This document shows, piece by piece, positions 17,661 to 25,476 of a stretch of 64,000 nt of DNA (positions are counted from its first letter, which is position 1; each line of letters begins with the position of its first letter). The DNA is from Cupriavidus pauculus (lineage in GTDB: Bacteria; Pseudomonadota; Gammaproteobacteria; Burkholderiales; Burkholderiaceae), in contig NZ_PJRP01000013.1 in the NCBI RefSeq assembly GCF_002858765.1, positions 1-64,000 on the forward strand, written 5' to 3'. Both the position numbers and the translations under genes were made by a program. The notes below the pieces were generated by a model that was given only the letters and a program-made list of their open reading frames with translations, was not told where the DNA came from and ran no database searches.

Positions 17661-17689
17661 AAAAAAGGCGTTACGGGTTACGTAACGCC
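17661..17689 (-). terminator. Rho-independent terminator of the DGAR-repeat gene
   Basis: Reading the minus strand, GGCGTTAC pairs with GTAACGCC around a 7-base loop, followed by six T. It lies 24 bp past the stop codon at 17713. Confidence 0.85.
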
Positions 17690-17712
17690 TTGCTCGTTTC
17701 GGGTAACAGTCA

Positions 17713-18339
17713 TCATGCACGCGCGCCGTCGAGGTACGGGTCGAACGTGCGGGCCGGCGTTGCCGAGACACCCACGTTATCGAGGCCGGCGACGAAGCGG
17801 GCACCATCGGTGTACGGGTCTGCATTGCGGGCGCCGTCCAGGTACGGGTCGGTGGCACGTCCGGGCGCTGCCGAGACGCCGGCCTTGTCGAGTCCGGCTA
17901 CCGTGCGGGCACCGTCGGTGTACGGGTCTGCGTTGCGGGCGCCATCCAGGTACGGGTCGAACGTGCGTCCGGGCGCTGCCGAGACGCCTGCCTTGTCGAG
18001 GCCGGCGACGAAGCGGGCACCATCGGTGTACGGGTCTGCGTTGCGGGCGCCGTCCAGGTACGGGTCAAACGTGCGTCCGGGCGCTGCCGAGACGCCTGCC
18101 TTGTCGAGACCCGCTACCGTGCGGGCACCTTCCGTGAACGTATCGAGCTTGCCGACGCGGGCGCCATCGCTGAAAACGTCGTGCGTGCGGAATTCATAAC
18201 CGTACTTGTCGGCCGAAACCGTGGTGCGGAACGTGTAGCCATACTTGTCTGCCGATACCGTTTCTGCCTGCGCGGCGCCCAGGGCGGCCAGCGACAGAAC
18301 CAGGGTCGAAGCGATCTTGAGGGCGGTGGTCTTGGTCAT
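17713..18339 (-). CDS. Exported tandem-repeat protein with DGAR motifs, unknown function
   Basis: A 208-residue protein with a Sec signal peptide (cleavage near AAQA-ETVS). The mature part is entirely repeats. Two 13-residue copies of TVSADKYGY-(T/E)-FRT come first, then FSDGAR and FTEGAR. Next come three full 36-residue units and a 27-residue fourth. Each full unit starts (T/F)VAGLDKAGVSA and ends in DPYLDGARNADPYTDGAR. There are nine (D/E)GAR motifs and no cysteine. The first residue alternates T, F, T, F, so the true period is two units. It has its own ribosome site (GGAGAGAAATC) and a strong terminator, so it is probably a monocistronic, well expressed gene. No known domain recognised; possibilities are a surface-bound, ion-binding or stress-induced periplasmic protein. 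Confidence 0.85.
   Translation of the reverse strand: MTKTTALKIASTLVLSLAALGAAQAETVSADKYGYTFRTTVSADKYGYEFRTHDVFSDGARVGKLDTFTEGARTVAGLDKAGVSAAPGRTFDPYLDGARNADPYTDGARFVAGLDKAGVSAAPGRTFDPYLDGARNADPYTDGARTVAGLDKAGVSAAPGRATDPYLDGARNADPYTDGARFVAGLDNVGVSATPARTFDPYLDGARA
17716..18120 (-). repeat. 108-bp coding tandem repeat with 216-bp higher-order period
   Basis: Three complete 108-bp units and a final 81-bp one, encoding residues 74-208 of the DGAR protein. The unit-specific strings TACCGTGCGG (17899 and 18115) and GACGAAGCGG (17791 and 18007) each recur at exactly 216 bp, which shows that a pair of units was duplicated as a block. Confidence 0.9.
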
Positions 18340-18370
18340 GATTTCTCTCCGTAAAAGATTTTGCAGATTT

Positions 18371-18387
18371 ATTCAGTTTGTATGAAT
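18371..18387. promoter_or_regulatory. TTCA-N7-TGAA operator-like dyad, copy 1
   Basis: ATTCA and TGAAT around a 7-base AT-rich centre, 32 bp upstream of the DGAR-repeat gene start. It matches copy 2 (18504-18520) at 14 of 17 positions. Confidence 0.45.
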
Positions 18388-18503
18388 GGTCCCGGTTCGC
18401 GGTGCCGCTGCTTGCTTCTTGTTGTCGCTGCGTTGCGCGCCGTCCATGAACAGAACTATAGACCTGGCACCCCCTGCGAAAGTGATGCATTCACGGACAA
18501 GTT

Positions 18504-18520
18504 GTTCAGTTTTTTTGAAT
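18504..18520. promoter_or_regulatory. TTCA-N7-TGAA operator-like dyad, copy 2
   Basis: TTCA and TGAA around GTTTTTT, 133 bp from copy 1 in the same divergent intergenic region, 120 bp upstream of the MscS gene. The rest of the 301-bp gap (18340-18640) holds no other feature I can support. Confidence 0.4.
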
Positions 18521-18640
18521 TTAGGGAACTTGCCATAAAGCGCCGTCAAGCCGACGTGCTACCGACAGCCTGCTGCAATGCGCTACAGTGACGCGCATGC
18601 TGGCTAACTGACGGCGACCCATACCGCCCGCGTTCCTTAC

Positions 18641-20932
18641 ATGCACAGCTCGCGCCCCCCTTTCCTGGCCTGGTTCCAGGCCATCCTGCTGATGCTGGTC
18701 CTGAGTGGTCCGGCCTTCGGCGCAGGTTCGCCGCTGCTCAATGCCATCAAGCCCGCCGCCGACAAACCGGCATCGGCGCCCGCCGCCAGCGAAGCGCTGG
18801 CCAAATCGCTCGACCAGGTCATTGGCACGCTGCAGAGCGACGCCGAGCGGCAGGCGCTGCTGACGCAACTGCAGACCCTGCGCCGGGGCCTGGATGCCTC
18901 TGCCCCGGCTGCAGCCGCCAGCGCGCCGTCCCCCGGGCTGATCGGCGCGGTGGCACAAGCACTGCAGGACATCGACGACACCCCGCACAGCAATCGCGGC
19001 CCCTGGCAATACTGGCGCTGGCGCATCCACTTTGCCGGCGAGGAATTGCGCGAGGCCATCACGATTGGCCATACGCGCGCCGCGCTGGAATCGTGGCGCG
19101 AATTCGGCATCGTGCTGGCCGGCTGGGCGCTGACGGGCTGGCTGCTGTTCGAGCTTTCGCGCCGGCTGCACCGTAACCGGCTGCGTCGGGCGCGGCCCAC
19201 CCCGTTGCCGGTGGTGCCGTCCTGGGTGGATGTCGGCATCTATTTCCTGCGCCGGATCGGGCCGTGGATCGTTGCATTCGCGCTCACGGTGCTGCTGGCC
19301 TACAAGGTCTTCGGCCGTACGCCCGCCAGCATGGGGGCCGTGCTGGTGGCCTATGCCATCGTGGCCGGCGCGCTGATGTCGGCGGTCTGCCAGGTCATCT
19401 TTGCGCTGTTCCAGTCCGGCCACCGCTCGCACGCGGTGCGCGACCTGCTCAAGCATTCGCCGATCCTGCTGTTCGTCACCGGCGCCCTGGCCGCGCTGGG
19501 CGAAGCCAATACCGATGCCCGGGTGATTGCCGCGCTGGGCGTGAACCTGTCGGCGCTGGTCAGCACGTTCGCCAATATCCTGGCCGCCGTGCTGATTGGC
19601 GTCTTTACCGTGCGGTTCCGCCGGGCCATCGGGCAACTGATCGCTTTCCGCCCCTTTGCCGTCCGCCAGGAACATCCGGCTTTGATGGAGTTGTTGCGCA
19701 TGGCCGGCCAGGCCTGGTACCTGCCCATGCTGGCGGTGGTGGGGGCATCGGTCATCGGCACCGTCATGGCCACCGGGCGGGCCGACGAATTCCTGCGCCG
19801 CGCCGTGGTCACCGTGGCGCTGTTCGTGGGCGCCATCCTGCTGACGCTGGTGGCGGGCCGGTCGCCCAAGGCTGCGGTACGGGCGCCACGGCTGCGCGAC
19901 CGCCGGCGCTCGGCCTACCTGCGGCGCTTCGGCCGCTTCGGGGTGGCCCTGGTCCGCGTGGTCATCTGGCTGACGTTTCTGGAACTCAACGCGCGCATCT
20001 GGGGCACTTCGCTGATGATGCTGGCCGACTCGACCGTGCTGGGGCGCCATATCACGCGGTCCGTGCTCAGTGTGATTGGCGTGGTGCTGCTGGCCTGGCT
20101 GATCTGGCTACTGATCGACACGGCCATCACCCAGTCGCTGTCGCCCACCAACAATCGCGCCGCGCAGCCGAGCCTGCGCGCCAAGACCATCCTCCCGCTC
20201 GTGCGTAACGCGTCGTTCGTGGCCCTGCTGGTGGTAGCGATGATTGCGGTGCTGGCCAACCTGGGCGTCAATGTCACGCCGCTGCTGGCCGGCGCCGGCG
20301 TGGTGGGGCTGGCCATCGGCTTCGGCGCGCAGAGTCTGGTGCAGGATCTGATCACCGGGCTCTTCATCGTGATCGAGGACTCGATCGCCATTGGCGACTC
20401 CATCGAACTGCCCGACCATGCGGGCGTGGTCGAAGGCATGACGATCCGCACGCTGCGACTGCGCGATGGCAAGGGCGCCCTGCATACGCTGCCCTACAGC
20501 CAGATCAAGGCCGTCAAGAACCTGTCGCGCGACTACGCCTTTGCGGTGTTCAGCGTTTCCATCGCCTATCAGAGCGACTTCGATCGCGCCCTCGAAATCA
20601 TCCGCGAGACCGGCGCCGAGGTGGCCCGCGACCACCGCTACGCCCGCAACCTGATGTCCGGACTGGACATCCTGGGCCTGGACCGCTTCGATCCGAACGG
20701 CCAGGTGGTGCTGGCGCAGTTCAAGACCCGACCGCTGACGCAGGCCGAAATCTCGCGCGCCTTCAACGTCCGGCTCAAGCGCAACTTCGACGCCGAAGGC
20801 ATCCGCATGGCGGCCCCGTACGTGACCGTGCAGGTCGACGGCGGCAACAACCCGGCCGCCGCCGAAGCCGCCATTTCCGCCGCGGCCGGCGCGGGCGCCG
20901 AATTAGTCACCTCGGCGAAGGGCAAGGCTTAG
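18641..20932 (+). CDS. Large MscS-family mechanosensitive channel with periplasmic N-terminal domain (DUF3772-like)
   Basis: A 763-residue inner-membrane channel. An N-terminal signal-like segment (FQAILLMLVLSGPAFGAGS) is followed by a periplasmic helical domain to about residue 150. About ten transmembrane segments follow, and the MscS core comes last. The pore-lining helix region lies near residues 545-590 (GVVGLAIGFGAQSLVQDLI), then the beta domain with VEDSIAIGD, VVEGMTIRTLRLRD and an alpha/beta C-terminus to about residue 735. The length fits the MscK/YbiO class, not the 286-residue MscS class. It likely releases solutes on hypo-osmotic shock. No good ribosome site is visible before ATG 18641. 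It is divergent from the DGAR-repeat gene. Confidence 0.9.
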   Translation: MHSSRPPFLAWFQAILLMLVLSGPAFGAGSPLLNAIKPAADKPASAPAASEALAKSLDQVIGTLQSDAERQALLTQLQTLRRGLDASAPAAAASAPSPGLIGAVAQALQDIDDTPHSNRGPWQYWRWRIHFAGEELREAITIGHTRAALESWREFGIVLAGWALTGWLLFELSRRLHRNRLRRARPTPLPVVPSWVDVGIYFLRRIGPWIVAFALTVLLAYKVFGRTPASMGAVLVAYAIVAGALMSAVCQVIFALFQSGHRSHAVRDLLKHSPILLFVTGALAALGEANTDARVIAALGVNLSALVSTFANILAAVLIGVFTVRFRRAIGQLIAFRPFAVRQEHPALMELLRMAGQAWYLPMLAVVGASVIGTVMATGRADEFLRRAVVTVALFVGAILLTLVAGRSPKAAVRAPRLRDRRRSAYLRRFGRFGVALVRVVIWLTFLELNARIWGTSLMMLADSTVLGRHITRSVLSVIGVVLLAWLIWLLIDTAITQSLSPTNNRAAQPSLRAKTILPLVRNASFVALLVVAMIAVLANLGVNVTPLLAGAGVVGLAIGFGAQSLVQDLITGLFIVIEDSIAIGDSIELPDHAGVVEGMTIRTLRLRDGKGALHTLPYSQIKAVKNLSRDYAFAVFSVSIAYQSDFDRALEIIRETGAEVARDHRYARNLMSGLDILGLDRFDPNGQVVLAQFKTRPLTQAEISRAFNVRLKRNFDAEGIRMAAPYVTVQVDGGNNPAAAEAAISAAAGAGAELVTSAKGKA

Positions 20933-21317
20933 GTTGGCGACACGAATGTGAAGACCAGGGCGCCCCGTTGGGGCGTTGTCGCTTTTGCGCAATGGCGGCG
21001 CGTGAACTTAGCCGCGAATCGTTTGAAATACGTGGGTCACCGCATTACTATCTCGCGAACTTCAGCAATCCGCCGCGGCCACCCGCCGCGTGCCCGGATG
21101 CCGGAAACGCAGGCGTGGCGCCGGAAACGGCGCGTACACCCCTCCCTTGGCGGGATATTCCGGCACCCTGCTTTTGCAGGATCATCGTCGTACACATTGC
21201 CGAGTCCACGCGCTCCCAGTCATTCCGGCCAGGCACTGTGATTACATACAAAAGAATGACCGCGCCTCGACGCAGCGGTCTTGAGGAAAAAGGCGTTTGC
21301 CACCGGGGAAAAAAGAA
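20933..21317. other. Intergenic region without a supported gene
   Basis: A 385-bp gap. At 20961-20975, CGCCCC-GTT-GGGGCG may terminate the MscS transcript, although the T-run is interrupted. The rest presumably contains the promoter of the LuxR gene, but I see no convincing -35/-10 pair. Confidence 0.5.
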
Positions 21318-22469
21318 ATGGGCGAACACTTGTCTGCCGACGACGTCTTCTATCGTCTGGTCGATTGCATCTACGAATCCGCCATGGACGTGGCGGCCAT
21401 GCCTGCGGCGCTTGATCTGTTTTCCGATTACACCTGTTCCGCCAGCCCGAGCTACCTGATTTGGGACAAGCTCGCCGGCCAGGCGCGTCTGGGTGTCACG
21501 CCGCACGGCTGCTTTACCAGCAGCAGCACCATGCCCGAAAGCATGCGGGCGCTGCCTTCGCATGCCGCACTGGCAACCACTGCCGACGCCGGCATGCTGC
21601 CGGGCCCGGACCCCGAGGGCGCCATGCCCTTCGACTGCAATGGGCTGGCCCATGGCATCCGCCTCTTCGACACGCACGATGTCTGTGTCTGGATGAGTGC
21701 AACCCCCGGTTGCGACGGCTGCGCCTCGTTCGATTGCAACCGGCGCGTGGCGCAGGTCATGCCGCACTGGGCACGCGCCGCGCGCATGCAGCATCGCAAT
21801 TTCGAGCTCAGCGGCCTGGCGTCGATGGGACTGGCCGGGCTGGACACGCTCGATTTCGGTGTGATGGTGTTGCAGGCCGATATGCGGGTGCGCTACGCCA
21901 ACAGCTGGGCCGAGGCCCTGGTGCAGGCCGACTCCAATCTGGCCCTCGACAACGGCGTGCTTTGCGCGCACCCCGAATCGCTGCAATCGGTACTGACCAG
22001 GCTGCTCGACAGCGCCGTGCACGGCGGCCGCCATGGCGGCGCGGCGGCGGGATCGTGGATGCATATCACCTCGGGCGGCCAGCCGGTGCCGATCATCGTC
22101 ATGCCGCTGGTATCGCGCCAGCCGGTGGAAGGCCCGTGGCAGCTGCCGATGGCCATGATGCTGCTGGGCAATTCCGAATCGCGCTCGGTGCTCGACGCCG
22201 GCGTGCTGACGTCGCTGTTCGGCCTGTCGCGCAAGGAGAGCATCATCGCCATCCGCCTGGCGGCCGGCGAAACGCTCAACGAAATTGCCGAGCGCGAATT
22301 CCTGTCGCCGCACACGGTACGCGTGCATATCCGCGACACGCTGCGCAAGACCGGCACGCACCGCCAGTCCGAACTGGTGCGTCTGCTGCACCTGCTGCCG
22401 GGCGTGGATCTGGAACGCGCGGGCGCATGCTCGCCGGCCCGGCCGCGTGGCCAGGCCCGGTCCCGATAA
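21318..22469 (+). CDS. LuxR-family transcriptional regulator (orphan)
   Basis: A 383-residue protein with a C-terminal LuxR/FixJ helix-turn-helix (about 315-375): LSRKESIIAIRLAAGETLNEIA and SPHTVRVHIRDTLRKTGTHRQSEL, the latter being the recognition region. The N-terminal 200 residues look like a PAS-like sensing region but lack a clear signature; several cysteines (CDGCASFDCNRR) could bind metal or sense redox. There is no receiver domain, so it is not a classic response regulator. ATG 21318 has GGGGAA upstream. No autoinducer synthase is nearby. Confidence 0.88.
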   Translation: MGEHLSADDVFYRLVDCIYESAMDVAAMPAALDLFSDYTCSASPSYLIWDKLAGQARLGVTPHGCFTSSSTMPESMRALPSHAALATTADAGMLPGPDPEGAMPFDCNGLAHGIRLFDTHDVCVWMSATPGCDGCASFDCNRRVAQVMPHWARAARMQHRNFELSGLASMGLAGLDTLDFGVMVLQADMRVRYANSWAEALVQADSNLALDNGVLCAHPESLQSVLTRLLDSAVHGGRHGGAAAGSWMHITSGGQPVPIIVMPLVSRQPVEGPWQLPMAMMLLGNSESRSVLDAGVLTSLFGLSRKESIIAIRLAAGETLNEIAEREFLSPHTVRVHIRDTLRKTGTHRQSELVRLLHLLPGVDLERAGACSPARPRGQARSR

Positions 22470-22487
22470 CATCCTCCTGTGGATTGC

Positions 22488-22509
22488 ACCCCCGCCTGAC
22501 GGCGGGGGT
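22488..22509. terminator. GC-rich hairpin between convergent genes
   Basis: ACCCCCGCC pairs perfectly with GGCGGGGGT around TGAC, 18 bp after the LuxR stop and 15 bp before the spoVR stop. There is no T-run on either strand, so termination is plausible but not proven. Confidence 0.5.
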
Positions 22510-22523
22510 CGCGTCAATGACCG

Positions 22524-24062
22524 CTAGGCCGCCTTGCGCTGCAATTGGTGGCGGCGCTCCGGCTTGCACTCGTACTTGAGTTCGCGCCGGCCATCCTCGT
22601 ACACCACTTCCAGCCGCACCGTAAAGCCCCACAGCCGCGTGACGTGGCGAATCACCTCGTCAAAGTTCTGCGCCAGCGGACGGCGATCCTGCTGCAGATG
22701 GCGCAGCATCAGCGAGCGGTCTCCGCCGATATCGACATTGGTCACCTGGATATTCGGCTCCATGTTCGACAGGTCGTACTGGGTGGCCAGCAGCCGGCGG
22801 ATCTCGCGATAGCCTTCGTCGTCGTGAATGGCCGTCACCCGCAGCTTGCCCTCGCGGTCGTCGTCCAGCACCGAGAACAGCTTCAGCTCGCGAATCACGC
22901 GCGGCGACAGGAACTGCAGCAGGAAACTCTCGTCCTTGAAGTTGCGCATCGCAAAGTCCAGCGTCTGGCGCCAGTCGCTGCCGGCGATCTCGGGGGCCCA
23001 GCGCCTGTCTTCCTCGGTCGGGTTCTCGCACATGCGGCGCAGGTCCTGGAACATCAGGAACCCCACCGTGTACGGATTCAGGCCGCTGTAGTACGGGCTG
23101 TGGTACGGCGGCTGGTAGATGACGTTGGTATGCGCCTGCAGCAGTTCGAGCATGAACGCATCGTTGACCAGCTTTTCCTCGTACAGCTGGTTGATGATGG
23201 TGTAGTGCCAGAACGTGGCCCAGCCCTCGTTCATGACCTTGGTCTGCCGCTGCGGATAGAAGTACTGGGCGATCTTGCGCACGATGCGCACGATCTCGCG
23301 CTGCCACGGTTGCAGCTTCGGCGCGTTCTTCTCGATGAAGTACAGCAGGTTCTCCTGCGGCTCGGGCGGGAAGGTCACCTCGTACTCGGCAGCCTCTTCC
23401 TCCTCGCGCAACGCATGCGGGCGATGCTTCGGCAGCGTGCGCCACAGGTCGTTGACCTGCATCTGCAGATAGTTCTCGCGTTCTGCCTGGCGCGCCTGCT
23501 CTTCGGTGATCGACAGCTTCTTGGGCCGCTTGTAGCGGTCCACGCCGTAGTTCTGCAGTGCGTGGCAGGAGTCCAGCAGCATTTCCACTTCCTGCTCGCC
23601 ATAGCGCTGCTCGCACTCGGCCACGTAGTTCTTGGCGAACAGCAGGTAGTCGATGATCGCGTCCGCGTTGGTCCAGGTGCGGAACAGGTAGTTGCCCTTG
23701 AAGAACGAATTGTGGCCGTAGCAGGCGTGCGCGATGGTCAGCGCCTGCATGGGCATCGTGTTCTCCTCCATCAGGTACGCAATGCACGGGTTGGAGTTGA
23801 TCACGATCTCGTAGGCCAGCCCCATGTAGCCGCGCTGGTAGCCGCGCTCCGACGCCAGGAAGTGCTTGCCGTACGACCAGTGGCTGTAGCCGACCGGCAG
23901 GCCCGCCGACGCATAGGCGTCGAGCATCTGCTCGGCCGTAATGATTTCGATCTGGTTGGGATAGGTGTCCAGCCCGAACTCGCCGGCGATACGGGCGATT
24001 TCACGGTCATAGCGCTGGATCAGCTCGAAGGTCCACTCCGAGCCCGTGGAAAGATAGGCCAT
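22524..24062 (-). CDS. SpoVR family protein (YcgB)
   Basis: A 512-residue cytoplasmic protein of the SpoVR/YcgB family. Family landmarks include GSEWTFELIQRYDREI at the N-terminus, GYSHWSYGKHF, NPCIAYLMEENTM, HACYGHNSFFKGNYLF and NEGWATFWHYTI. The His/Glu sets in these motifs look like a metal-dependent hydrolase fold, but no activity is established. ATG 24062 is preceded by GGGGAAG at a good distance and beats the ATG at 24080. It is the last gene of a prkA-DUF444-spoVR module, 64 bp after the DUF444 stop. These three genes travel together in many proteobacteria and are linked to stationary-phase and nitrogen stress. Confidence 0.95.
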   Translation of the reverse strand: MAYLSTGSEWTFELIQRYDREIARIAGEFGLDTYPNQIEIITAEQMLDAYASAGLPVGYSHWSYGKHFLASERGYQRGYMGLAYEIVINSNPCIAYLMEENTMPMQALTIAHACYGHNSFFKGNYLFRTWTNADAIIDYLLFAKNYVAECEQRYGEQEVEMLLDSCHALQNYGVDRYKRPKKLSITEEQARQAERENYLQMQVNDLWRTLPKHRPHALREEEEAAEYEVTFPPEPQENLLYFIEKNAPKLQPWQREIVRIVRKIAQYFYPQRQTKVMNEGWATFWHYTIINQLYEEKLVNDAFMLELLQAHTNVIYQPPYHSPYYSGLNPYTVGFLMFQDLRRMCENPTEEDRRWAPEIAGSDWRQTLDFAMRNFKDESFLLQFLSPRVIRELKLFSVLDDDREGKLRVTAIHDDEGYREIRRLLATQYDLSNMEPNIQVTNVDIGGDRSLMLRHLQQDRRPLAQNFDEVIRHVTRLWGFTVRLEVVYEDGRRELKYECKPERRHQLQRKAA

Positions 24063-24126
24063 AGACTTCCCCAGTGACATGCCGGCCCGCGCCGCGCGCA
24101 GCACCGGTTTGCTGCCGAATACCCTG

Positions 24127-25404
24127 CTACCTGCCGGCCGGCCAGGCCGCGCGCTTCTGGAACAGGTCGTGCAACACGGGATAAATCTCGTCCGCACCGA
24201 TGATGCGCTGCATCGCAAAGTGCTCGAACTGACTCTTCACCGTGAGGTACTCCTCCCAGAGATTCTGCGGCTCTTCCGAAGCCACTTCCACATACGCGTA
24301 GTACTGCACCAGCGGCAGGATCGACTCGCGCAGCAGCCGCCCGCACAGTTCGGAATCGCCCGCCCAGTTGTCGCCGTCCGACGCCTGGGCGCAATAGATA
24401 TTCCACTGGCTCGGCGGATAGCGGTCGTGAATCACTTCCACCATCAGCTTCAGCGCGCTCGAAACGACGGTACCACCGGACTCCCGCGAATGGAAGAAAT
24501 CTTCCTCCTCCACCTCCTTGGCCACCGTGTGATGGCGAATGAACACCACATCGATGCGTTCGTAGTTCCGTTTCAGGAACAGGTACAGCAGCATGAAGAA
24601 GCGCTTGGCCAGATCCTTGCGGCTTTCGTCCATCGACCCGGACACGTCCATCAAGCAGAACATCACGGCTTGCGCCTGCGGCCGCTTCTTGAGCACGCGA
24701 TTGTTGTAGCGCAGGTCCAGCTTCTCGATGAACGGCACGCGATCCACCTGCGCGCGCAGGTGGCGCATCTTTTCCATCAGCGCCTCGGCCACCGGCGAGT
24801 ACGGTCCTTCCTTTTCAAGCTCCTCGTTGTACTCGATCTCGAGTTCGTGCAGCCGCTTCATGTAGGGGCTGGACAGCGCGATACGCCGCCCCAGCGAACT
24901 GCGCATGGTGCGCAGGATCGACAGGTTCGATGGCGTGCCGTCGATCGAGAAGCCGGCGCGCACCTTGCGCACTTCGGCAATCTTGGCAAGGTGACGCTTG
25001 GCCAGATCCGGCAGCGCCATGTCCTCGAAGAAGAAGTTGAGAAAGTCCTCGCGCGACAGGGTAAAGACGAAGTCGTCCTCCCCTTCCCCGCTATCGCTGG
25101 CACGTGACCCTGTGCCGCCGCTGCCCTGCTGCTGGCGGTCGAAGCTGTCACCCCGGACGAACTTCTTGTTGCCTGGGTGAATCCATTCCCGCTTGCCGCC
25201 CTGGCCGTGGTGGAAGATCGGCTCGGAGATGTCCTTGACCGGTATGGACACCTGGCCGCTCTGCTCGATGTCCATGATTTTCCGGCCGGACACCGCCTTC
25301 GCCACCGCTTGCCGGATCTGCTCGCGATAGCGTTTGATGAAGCGTTGCTTGTTGACGGCGCTCTTGTTGCCGCCGTTCTCGCGCCGATCGATGACCGTGC
25401 CCAT
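24127..25404 (-). CDS. DUF444 (YeaH/YhbH) family protein with vWA-like domain
   Basis: A 425-residue protein. The charged N-terminal half has a Gly/Ser-rich stretch (residues 91-108). The C-terminal half is a von Willebrand A-like fold with the MIDAS sequence DVSGS at 253-257, then ESGGTVVSSAL and ASDGDNW, which supply the other metal ligands. It is probably the partner of the PrkA kinase encoded upstream; in E. coli the homologues YeaG and YeaH are co-expressed under nitrogen starvation and stationary phase. Gap to prkA is 72 bp. The start at 25404 is the only good one by family length, although its ribosome site is weak. Confidence 0.94.
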   Translation of the reverse strand: MGTVIDRRENGGNKSAVNKQRFIKRYREQIRQAVAKAVSGRKIMDIEQSGQVSIPVKDISEPIFHHGQGGKREWIHPGNKKFVRGDSFDRQQQGSGGTGSRASDSGEGEDDFVFTLSREDFLNFFFEDMALPDLAKRHLAKIAEVRKVRAGFSIDGTPSNLSILRTMRSSLGRRIALSSPYMKRLHELEIEYNEELEKEGPYSPVAEALMEKMRHLRAQVDRVPFIEKLDLRYNNRVLKKRPQAQAVMFCLMDVSGSMDESRKDLAKRFFMLLYLFLKRNYERIDVVFIRHHTVAKEVEEEDFFHSRESGGTVVSSALKLMVEVIHDRYPPSQWNIYCAQASDGDNWAGDSELCGRLLRESILPLVQYYAYVEVASEEPQNLWEEYLTVKSQFEHFAMQRIIGADEIYPVLHDLFQKRAAWPAGR

Positions 25405-25476
25405 AAGCCGTCCGTTTGCCCTGGAAAGAGGCGCCCGTGCAGGCGCGCCGTGGAAAAAGACCGCGTCCGGCGCAGG

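Noticed and set aside
17716..18120. Regular repeats considered as a CRISPR array
   Set aside because: The 108-bp units are contiguous, in frame and coding, with no unique spacers.
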